Shown here piece after piece: positions 53,230 to 64,000 of a stretch of DNA of 64,000 bases. Location of the stretch: positions 3,410,001 through 3,474,000 of the forward strand of contig CM074128.1 of the NCBI GenBank assembly GCA_037178625.1. The letters run 5' to 3'. Below the pieces are notes generated by a model, which had not been told where the DNA came from, searched no databases, and saw nothing but the letters and a program-made list of their open reading frames with translations. Within the stretch, counting starts at the first letter, position 1. Every line of letters starts with the position of its first letter. The translations under genes were made by a program, and so were the position numbers. The stretch is from Skeletonema tropicum. Its lineage: Eukaryota > Bacillariophyta > Thalassiosirophyceae > Thalassiosirales > Thalassiosiraceae.

Positions 53230-56200
53230 CTAAACCTCCTCGTTCAATACGATTGGCAAATCCCAATCAACTGTGGAGTCCAATTCCATCTGAGTAATAT
53301 CTTTATTTTTGGGTATCCTTTCTACGAAATTGGATCTTTGTGACAACTCGTACCACGCACGCAGCTCGTTAGCGGCAGACACGGGTAGGCGATAAAAATG
53401 TGAAAAACTCAACGCAGTTGACGTCATTTCATGACTTGCGTGCGCATCGGATGCTGACAAGCGGCACAGTTTTGCACGCAGTTCTATCGTTCCAACATTT
53501 CTTCCTCGCTCGTCATGAATTGGGCAAACCATTACATCGCCCAAGGACGATTCCGTCACCAGTGATCTCACCATATCCAACGACGAGATGATTTTGGCGT
53601 TTTCTCCATTCCTTCACGATTAACTCTGTCTTGTGGCTGTTATCAGTATTTTCGACCTTGACCTTCATATCTATCGTTTCCATCCAGTTTCTAGTGCTCT
53701 TTACCATACTTCTACAGCGATAGCGACCATTCTTGACAATGACGTATGGATTGCCATTCTTGGATTTCGAAAAGTTGGCCGATATCAAATTTATTTCCAA
53801 ACTGTGCGTAGGCAGTCCTTCTTTACGAGATTTTGCCTGAGTAGCCAAATGCCCAATGATGTCTCCCTCGGCCACGTTTGCAACAGATCCGGTAGCATCT
53901 TTTGCCCTCACCGATCCCTTCTGAAAGACATACAAATCGTAGCACGGCTCTCCAATGACAGATAATTTTTCACCTGTCACAGCCAAGTATGGCTCGAGAT
54001 TCTTAATCAAGCTAAAGATTGCACCGTCAGAAATATCGTCAAAGTATGTGCATTCTCGTAATGATTCGAAGGAAAAGTGAGAGAGAACTTCGATCTTTAA
54101 TGAAGACGAGAGATCATTGAGGAAATCTGTCTCATCAAGATTCCGCATGTCGTCGTCGGCATACGCGAAGTATTCAATAATTTTTGACTGGAGTCTTTCG
54201 TCCACGTCATTCGTAGCCATGAACAATTTGGTGCATTGAATTCTTCTGTTGTTGGTTCCTGCCTGCTTGTCTTTGTTCTGTAGTATTGATGCCAAGACTG
54301 CCGTGAGACCAGCGTCACAAATCACTGCCCCCACAGCCATTGCTAGCATACTAAACAAACGCTCCTGGATGGAAATGACGGGCACCGATCCATATCCAAT
54401 TGTTGTTATAGTGTAGAGCGACCAATAGAATGACCGAAGGTATCTCCTTCCCAGGGACTCGTGTTGCATTTCATCTACTATGATCCATGTATCATCAAAA
54501 TCTGCTCCTTGGTCCCCAATGAAGTGGAAAGAGCAGCTGAACCAATGAGTCAAGACCAGAATGACCATGAAGATCTCTGTCACACGTAACGTGGCTGTAG
54601 TCACCGTGAAACGTGTTTTGGTGCTAAGGATTTCTGTCACGCCTTCTAAATATTTGACAAACGACAATACTCTTAGAAACTGGAACAATCGACAGATGCC
54701 ATAATATTGGTCTCGCACATCAAAGAAGGCAAATGCCAAGATGGAGGCAGGGAAAACAAACACCAAATCTCGGTAAAAATCTGTCTCGCGATAGAGTTTA
54801 CCAAATTTATTGGGATGCGACACGAGATAGCCATTCTTCACCACAGCAAACTTTCTCAGCCGACAGTAGACATCCATCAAGAAGAACGCGTCCACAAGTA
54901 AATCAACGATAAAGTTGACCATTCCAATACTTGCAAACGATATTTGCAAAGGAATCGACGTGATCAAATACAGCAACCCAAGAAAGAGCGAAATGTCCCA
55001 AGCGACTCTGAAGTTAGAGTCAGGGAGAATGACTCCTTTCGGTACCTTTACAACATCATCGTTGGCGTCAAAGAACTTAACCATTTTCGAGGAGCTCAAG
55101 TTGGTAATAGTGTTTTCTATCGAAGCCTTGGCCTCTTGTAGAGACGAATGGTGAGCAGCGAGGTAGTCTCGAAACTGTGCCGATAATTGGTAGTTATCAA
55201 GACTATTCAGGAAGGTAGTCATACGCAATTGAAAGACTTCACACGAGTCAGCTGCTTTCGCTGAGCAGATTTGTGGCTCGAACAAGAAGAACGATGTCTC
55301 TCCCAAAGTGCAGTGGGACACAGTTTTGAACTTGACACCTTGTGATGTCAACAGGTCAACAGAGCCACTGACGAGAATGTGCAAAGCATCACCCCTTTCA
55401 CCTTCATGAAACAGGTAGTCATCAGACAAGTGAAGTTCAAGCTCGAGGCACTGCATAATGCAATGAACAAAGTCTGCATTGCAATCTTTCAGAAAGAAGA
55501 CCTTCTCCAGATACGGCATCGCCATGTCTTGAATGAGTTCTGACTTCAACGCTGGAGAGATGTATTTCAGTAGTTTCTCTCCTTTCACACCCAAATGACT
55601 GCGCCACAACTGATCGTTGTAAGCACTAATCTTTCCCTTGAGAGATTCGGGTAAGCATTGAATTTGAGCGTAGGTGTTCGCCCTGTCGGTTTTCATTTTG
55701 TACAGGCTTGAAGTTACATCAAGCTGAGCAACGATATCTTCCAATGATGCAATCACTAACGTATACACCAGCATACCAACGATGAGGATAAGTGTTGAAT
55801 ACAATATTTCTTGCAAAGAGTTCAAGTCAGCCGTAATGTCACCATAACCAGCAGTTGAAATGGTCGCCATCGCCCAATACAAACCGGCCGTGTACTGTTG
55901 GCCCACCATCTCAAGTGAAACGGCATCCCCTGGACAAGTTGGTGATGAACCAACCAATCCTTCTGCGTTCGCCCAGTTGTGTTGCGCATGCAAGTCATCA
56001 CTATTGGCGTGCTGATTAAAATTCGCAATTGCAAAGAATACACATGAATTGATGTGTGCCAAAAGCAAAATGACCAACAACAATTTCACCACCTTCAGTG
56101 GGATTCTTTGGAACTTTGACTCCAACTTTGGCCAAACTGCTTTCGACACTTCGTATAAGAGACGGCATTTCGATCACACGCAGCAGTTTGTTCAAACGAA

Positions 56201-59200
56201 ACAATGACCAAGTCTGAAGTTTCCACAGTGGACACAGCGTTGGGAATGCCAGCGTAAGCACTTCGAATGGCATCATTGACAGAACGTGCCATTTCACCTT
56301 TCCAGATTTGACAAATTGTTGCCAAATGGCCTTGTGCTCGACAACTAAGTTGTTATTCTCGTCAAAAAAGGCCTCGAAATTGGCACGGAAGACAAAGTCT
56401 ACCAAGAAGATACAATCCCCAAAGTAATCAAAGAAGGCCCAAGCCGGAGAAATTTCATAGTTCTCTAGAAAAGCAACTCTAAAGGGAAGTGCAATCATAC
56501 TATAAAGAGTGACGCCAAGGATAACAACGAACCATCCCTGGATGAAAAGACTGTGTGGGTGGATGTAACGTGTTGTATTGCGTTTGGCCATTTCCGCCGC
56601 CTTTACTGCATCGGGCACAGAGGCCCGCCGCCGATATTGCTCGTCATTCTGCTTTGTATTGATTTGTTTCAGCAGTGTGCGAGAACGAGGGAACTCAAGA
56701 AGAATTTGTTGGAATGCTGATCTCTTTAGCGTCCACAACTCACATTCAGAGGCAGTTTGAGCTAGAAAGGGATTCTCCTTCCAATACTCAACAAGGCAAC
56801 CTTCAGCAAAGCTATCATTGGCATCGAGCTTTCGGATTATCTGGAGAGACTTGCTTTTTTCGTCTTCCTTCATAATATGAACCAATCCTTTCTTGATGAA
56901 GAACATACTGTTGGATGGAATGTTCTTCTTTATCACCATGCACTGTGCCCCAAAGAATACCTGTTCTAGCGATATCATGATTTTTCGGATGAATCCCATT
57001 TCGCAACATGAAAAGAAATCGCATGCTTCAACCATTGGCTTAGTAATGTGAATCAGTACATTCGATGCCAAGTGATCAGGAATAGCCTCACGCAAAATTA
57101 CACTCTCGTTCAGCCCCTGTTGCTCTTGGTCTACGTAGTCAAAGTATTCAATAACTCTTTGAGAGCTGTCGTGAGGAATCTTATGTCGCTCCACGAATCT
57201 CTTGATGCAATTCATCTTGTGCTCGTTGTTGTGTTCGGATAATTCAGCGTCGTGAAAGAAGCTTGTCACGTTGGCTACCACTGCTGCAGTGAACACGGCG
57301 CCTACTGCGCCTACAATCAAGGCATAGACTGTCTCAACAAAATCCTCAGGCGTCACATCTCCGTAGCCAACAGTTGAGAGGGTAGTTATTGCCCAATAAA
57401 CTGAGATGTAACTACTCTCTCCCTGTCTCAGCGCATTCCAACCCGCACTACTCCAAACGACGAGGAGTAAACTATACAAGAGCATCAAGAGAACCGATCG
57501 CTGGGTTTCATTCGTTTTGATATGCAAACATGCCTCCAAATGATTCTGCAAATTGGATACGGCCATTGGAATCTGGGAAACTCGAATCAGCTTTGACAGA
57601 CGAAACAGCGAGTGGTAGCTGCTGGTGCCGGCGGCGATCAAGTCGAACGGCACAACAGCAAGTAGATCAATCTTGAACTTTCCAGAAGAAAGATAGTGCT
57701 GTCTGATTTGTGATTTGTTGGTAACAATGATAGTCTGTCCATGTTCATAGCTTGAGTATGCGTATACACTCGCTCGAAGGATCATGTCCACGATGAACAT
57801 TGCATCGATGCAATAACCAACAACCAAGCTATAATCATAAGATGAGGCTAGCGCGGACGCTCTGTAGCTTGATGCGATCCGTATCGGTGCGTCAATTGAG
57901 TAATACAAAATTGATACGATTGAGAATACATCCCAGTATAGATGAACCTTGGAGTTCGGAAGGATTCGAAACTCTTTCGTCACAACTTCATGCTCCGCCA
58001 TCATATCCTTCAGCTTACTTCGACTCTTTCCACCCAAGATTGTGTTGGCAGTGGTCATAATCTTCTTCAGACTCTCTTTCGTCTCGTAAATGGTTTCTAT
58101 GCATCCGTCATCATTGCTTTGGCGAAATGTACCTCCCAACTCCGCAAAAGCAAACTCGTGATTGTGCGGATGGCTCATCACTTGTTTAAAGTCAGGAAAG
58201 GTGAGAACCAGGGCTTCTGTATAGTCCACTGTTCGGACACTCACTTGATTCACTGTTCCAAACAGGAGTTGATAATCTCCAATAAAGTCTCCCGGTAATA
58301 AGCTTCCTACTGCATCAGGCACGCCCTCCAGCAAAATGTCGGCCTTGCCACTTTTGATGATTACCAAGTCTCTTTGCATTTCAGCCTGGTGAATGATGAA
58401 AGAGCCAGGTGTATATACTCTTCGTTTCAAAGCACTTGCAGCCAAAGACAAGAACGTGTCGCCTCTATTTTCATTGAAAAAGGGAACCTTTGTGAGCAGT
58501 TGTATGTTGCTCTCTGCCAATTCAGTCCTCAGACGTGGCGGTAATTCGCCAAGTAACTTCTTATCGAGCATTCCATACTGCGAGCGGCTCAAGTACGAAA
58601 AGAAGGTGGATATTTGTTGTTTCAATTGATTCGGTAGAGAACGGAACGCCATCCAATGCGATATTGTGTCCATTTCATGGCGAAATTGCATATTGACAAC
58701 GTCAAGATTGGCAAGAACCGATGTCATGTTGGCGATCGTCAAGGCATAGGCCACGACACCAAATGCCATAAATACACACCCGAGTGCCATTTCAATTGAT
58801 GACTTTGAGGGGACAACCGTATCACCATATCCAATCGTGAATATTGTCTGCATCAAAAAGTACAATGATCGTGTGAAAAATATCGTCTGTGGACAGTCCT
58901 CGCATTCGATTGATGGTTCTACCTCACACACACGAGTGTCCATGACATTTGTAGTAACGGTGTCTTGGGCCACCCACAGCTCCTCTCCTAGCACGTCATC
59001 AACGAAATTATCCGGAGAAGGACAAATATCATCAACTGTCAGCAGAGTTGATAGTCCAAAATAAAGGCAGCCGCACTGACACATGAACAATATCATAAAG
59101 AAAAGTATGATATACATCCGAAATACAGGCTCATTCACGGGTCCTTTCCTTTCTTTGAATTGCTTCAGTTCCTGAAACTGCCCCGGCAGATGCAACACAC

Positions 59201-59687
59201 GGATCATACGAAACACATTAAAGTATGTCAGTAGAGAAGTTTGCTGGTTGGCATTTAGCAACAGCGAGATAGGAAGCTTGATGATGGGTATGCACGCAAT
59301 CGCATTGATGTATAATGTGAATGAGCCGATGTACCTGGAGCGAATTAGTTGCGGATCCATGATGATTTGTCCAGTATTTCCATCAACGTATGGCCGATAG
59401 AAGCGGAGGATAGTATCAGCCACGAAAACAAAGTCGAAAACAACGTCCAATGACATCAAAGCTTGTGGAGTCGAATCATGACCGGACATGATGAATATCC
59501 GTATTGGAGTAATGACCGAGTTGTACCATATCACCAAGAAGATGAAGACATCCCAAATGATTCTCACATTCGAATCTGGAAGGAACAGTTGAGCGATTTT
59601 GTAGGAGAAACGATTCCGATTGATGCCGAATTCGTCAGGTTTAGCGTCGCCATTGTCTTCTCGATCCAATCGATCCAACTTTTTCAT
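53230..59687 (-). CDS. Four-module tandem K+ channel-like protein with CNBD-like domains and a C2 tail, frame interrupted twice
   Basis: About 2150 aa from the ATG at 59687. Four consecutive modules each have six membrane helices and a pore. Selectivity filters are at 58821-58832 (TIGYGD), 57357-57368 (TVGYGD), 55838-55849 (TAGYGD) and 54386-54397 (TIGYGS). Each pore is followed by a C-linker and a cyclic-nucleotide-binding-like fold (about 58160-58500, 56650-57040, 55200-55520, 53840-54060), but none keeps the FGE...RTA cassette. S4 helices are weak (FRMIRVLHL, FRLSKLIRVSQ, FRLNKLLRVIE). The last CNBD runs into a C2-like domain (THSLEINLISANFSKSKNGN, PYVIVKNGRYRC) to the C-terminus. Frame breaks lie near 56107-56150 and 53596-53625, each explained by one extra base; past each, the expected sequence continues in the next frame. 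Likely a one-chain four-repeat channel, as in CNGK. Membrane location is not shown. Confidence 0.8.
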
Positions 59688-61706
<2,019 letters not shown>

Positions 61707-61958
61707 GTTGATTGACTTGGTATGTGTAGAGGAATCTTGGAGGAATTCAAGCTGCTTCCAAGTATCCCTGCGGCTTTTAGATAAGTCGAAGGATTAGGTC
61801 AAAAGGCTGTTGAGCATCTATTGATTGACGTGTGAAATGGTTTAAAGCAGATCAATTACATTGTCATCGTAAGTGGATTTACATAACGAAGTAATAGTTC
61901 CTAAATTATTCCATTATGTATGAACCTTTCTTATTTGAGAAGATTGCACATAATACCA
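61707..61958. other. Intergenic between convergent genes
   Basis: 252 bp between the E2 stop and the stop of the DUF4787-like gene; 3' flanks of both. No further structure seen. Confidence 0.5.
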
Positions 61959-62433
61959 TTAGGATCTCCGCGTACGTCCACGAGCCCTTTCCTTCAAAAT
62001 TTCATTCCTCACGCATTGAGCGAACTGTATGGCACGATTCATGTCCACTTCCCCATCTTCTAATGGATCTTCGTCGTATTTCACTTCCTTGTAGCATTGC
62101 TCTGAAACACACTTCGTAACGCAATTCATTGATTCCTCTAGTATCAAATGTCCACATTCGCCTGTCTCACAGTGTATGATTCGAGCATTGTATAAATTTT
62201 CAAGCCTGAATTTTGGGCCGATGTGTCAAGAGAGTTGAGTGAAATGATGTGAATGAAATTATATACACGAGTTTTCACCACACTCACGCTCGATTTTTCT
62301 TCTTTGGTTTTGCACTAACTAGTTCTGGAAGAAGGAATAATATTAGTACCACAAGAAGAATCTTCGATAACAATACCACCCATTTACTCGCAGGAGTTGT
62401 GATATCCAGCTTAATTGTCTTTGGGACAACCAT
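61959..62433 (-). CDS. Small secretory-pathway protein with a DUF4787-like Cys domain, two exons
   Basis: Exons 62433-62288 and 62205-61959, joined over an 82-bp intron (GTGAGT...TTCAG), give 130 aa. The N-terminus ends in a hydrophobic signal/anchor (KWVVLLSKILLVVLILFLLP, then ELVSAKPKKK). The mature part has CETGECGHLILEESMNCVTK, CVSEQCYKEVKYDEDPLEDG and RAIQFAQCVRNEI, so six Cys, with the C..ECY..VY..DPLEEGE pattern of DUF4787 proteins found in plants and protists. The function of that family is not known. The first exon is easy to miss because no long frame covers it. Confidence 0.7.
62206..62287 (-). other. Spliceosomal intron, 82 bp
   Basis: Minus-strand donor CGAGC|GTGAGT, acceptor AAATTCAG|GCTT. 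The codon GCG (Ala) is split. Confidence 0.75.
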
Positions 62434-62941
62434 TTGATCCTCTTTTCCCTCCAAGATGAGTGTTCCTATCTACTAATGATGTAAATGATGTTAGGTGTGT
62501 AGCGCAGAATTGCTCTGCCGATTCCTGCGTTCCACCACTTCAATGCTCAGATTTTCAACCCAAATGTGTTCTCATTCCGTTTTATGCCCGGTCATCAGAT
62601 AAGAACCAGGAGTAATTCAATTGCTTGTTGCTTTTAGTAGTGAAGTGATTGAGATTGACCTTTTGAAAGGGTAAAACAATATCTGCTCTTGCCTCTTGGT
62701 CTCTCTTGGTTCTTGGTGGAAGTGGCAAGATCCGCAACGCAAGAAGTTTGAAGAGAAAGGAGAAGATAAAATCATGGTCAGTTAGTCCGCAGAATCTACA
62801 ATATGATGAATAACAGCCAATCTCTGCAGCTTGGTCACACTACTGAACTAGAATTCGTTAATTTAAATGTTCGTATGGCTCAATAGGACAACCAGCAACC
62901 ACACACTTCGACCAGGAGACAGCATCTATCATCTAAAAATC
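62434..62941. other. Intergenic, nothing recognised
   Basis: No gene, repeat or RNA seen between the DUF4787-like start and the stop of the next gene. Confidence 0.5.
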
Positions 62942-63739
62942 TTAGATCCAGTACTCAGGAATTGTCCAAAATCCAGGTCCAATCAATAGACTCCAAGGCA
63001 AGTTATCACCACCTGGCCATTCGGGAAACCAGCCAAAAGATGCTGCCTCAAGACAGGTCTCAGCAACAATAGGACCCAGTAAGAATAACAGGAAAGCAAT
63101 ACTGGAAAATCCCGCAAGTTTTTGTTTCAGTAATGAATTCTTGAACGCAGACGGATCACTTCGAAATTCGTCAAGCTTCGTTTGAGCTATCGAAGGGTCA
63201 ACATTATCTCCAGTAGACATTGCATCGAAGACTGCTCGGATTGTAAGCGGATTACAATTCTTGTTTGCATCGGCAAACGATTCAAAACATAAATAACCTT
63301 TCTCACTCAGATAATTAGGCTTGGGTCCCTTTGCAACCATTTGTTCCACAGATAGTTTATTGCTCAGTACTTGATCAACATCAGCCTTGCTGATATCCCG
63401 TGGATATAAACACAATGGAGATAATCCCACAGTTTCACCAGCCGCTGTTGGTCCTTCCTCCGACATGTCGAAGAGAGACTTGAACTTAGCAAATTGCTTA
63501 GGGAATTGACCCAGCGCAACAGTGGCTCCACCCTGTCCACCAAAGAACCAAATATAGAAATATGTGCGAGCCGTTTCCGGTGTGTCTGTGAATGCTTCTG
63601 GAATGACGTTTAGTGCTTTTGTTGTTTTCGTAGGCGTAGGAGTATTTGATTTCTTCACCTGCAGATTTGGTCTTGTGGTGACAAAGGCATGGCCAGCCGC
63701 CACCAACAAGCAGCAACACAAGATTGAGACACGAGACAT
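62942..63739 (-). CDS. Plastid-targeted membrane protein of unknown function
   Basis: 265 aa from the ATG at 63739; the frame extends 81 codons further upstream, but only this Met gives a signal peptide. It starts MSRVSILCCCLLVAAGHAF with Phe19 at the cleavage point, a diatom plastid presequence. The mature part has TYFYIWFFGGQGGATVALGQ, GLSPLCLYPRDISKADVDQV, a hydrophobic helix AGFSSIAFLLFLLGPIVAET (about 205-224) and ends WSLLIGPGFWTIPEYWI. It may be a thylakoid or envelope protein conserved in algae, but I recognise no named family. Confidence 0.7.
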   Translation of the reverse strand: MSRVSILCCCLLVAAGHAFVTTRPNLQVKKSNTPTPTKTTKALNVIPEAFTDTPETARTYFYIWFFGGQGGATVALGQFPKQFAKFKSLFDMSEEGPTAAGETVGLSPLCLYPRDISKADVDQVLSNKLSVEQMVAKGPKPNYLSEKGYLCFESFADANKNCNPLTIRAVFDAMSTGDNVDPSIAQTKLDEFRSDPSAFKNSLLKQKLAGFSSIAFLLFLLGPIVAETCLEAASFGWFPEWPGGDNLPWSLLIGPGFWTIPEYWI

Positions 63740-64000
63740 GGTCCTATTAGAATCGAAATGACAGCACCCCGCGTGATGTTTGTCAAGGAAAGTTGTTGTT
63801 ACAATAATGTTGTTGGATACGAGCCAGTGCAATACGCTTTCAACACAACGAGCACGACGATGACGATGATCCTGACGATGATGCCAAAAGATATGGGGAG
63901 CATTGGAATCTGGGAGTCTCCACCAATCGGTCCATTTTACCGACCGACCGCGCGCGCGACCACAACCACAAACCACAAACATTCCATCGCGAATCGCGAT
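63740..64000. other. Upstream region at the window edge
   Basis: No gene. It contains CGACCGACCGCGCGCGCGAC (63943-63962), a short CG-repeat, and near the end TCGCGAATCGCGA (63987-63999), a perfect 13-bp palindrome around its central base. Confidence 0.5.

Overview
This is nuclear DNA of a photosynthetic stramenopile, most likely a centric diatom (Thalassiosirales-like; the species is not proven). Four things point there: compact genes with short GT-AG introns (79-160 bp); several proteins that begin with a signal peptide followed directly by Phe, the diatom ASAFAP-type plastid presequence; a DUF6824 gene, a family expanded in diatoms; and ordinary eukaryotic housekeeping genes (UTP20, XRN1, RRP4, HUS1, AP-2 mu, SRRM2/CWC21, UBE2-type E2). 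I saw no rRNA, tRNA or CRISPR.

Layout. 1-1065: tandem array of a 184-bp satellite. 1832-8300: plastid-targeted TrmB-like methyltransferase (spliced), BSD-domain protein, DUF6824 protein, HUS1 (minus, spliced). 8950-13806: rearranged region with CACCCGGGTG palindromes, a 498-bp exact duplication, and a Penelope-like retroelement (9755-12750) flanked by long inverted arms, next to a 5'-truncated host gene. 13465-21716: a membrane protein of unknown function, RRP4, adenylate kinase and XRN1 (three exons). 21787-27683: DUF1997-like plastid protein, a 1.65-kb DNA transposon with palindromic subterminal repeats, an Mpv17/PMP22 protein, a GNAT acetyltransferase and an unknown gene. 27943-39636: an RGG protein with four DNRPAWM repeats, and UTP20 (two exons, 3106 aa). 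40038-44303: small membrane protein, AP-2 mu, and a divergent pair of plastid genes (CbbY-like phosphatase and parvulin). 44868-48620: second satellite array and a diverged repeat pair, one copy of which carries a gene with PP1-docking motifs. 48772-52220: SRRM2/CWC21 homologue and a TauE/SafE transporter. 53230-59687: a very large gene for a tandem four-module potassium-channel-like protein ending in a C2 domain. 61263-63739: ubiquitin E2, a small spliced DUF4787-like gene and a plastid membrane protein.

Functional themes. RNA processing and decay is well represented (UTP20, RRP4, XRN1, SRRM2/CWC21, RGG protein). At least four clear nucleus-encoded plastid proteins are present, and two of them (CbbY-like and parvulin) share one short divergent promoter. 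Between about 43.1 and 56.2 kb four genes contain frameshifts, nearly all explained by single extra bases, which suggests consensus errors there rather than four separate pseudogenes.

Most notable items: the four-module channel with C2 tail; the Penelope-like element with inverted arms carrying a hammerhead-ribozyme-like fold; the satellite that keeps a short reading frame; and the gene with SILK/RVxF motifs whose sister copy keeps both flanks but has lost the coding region.
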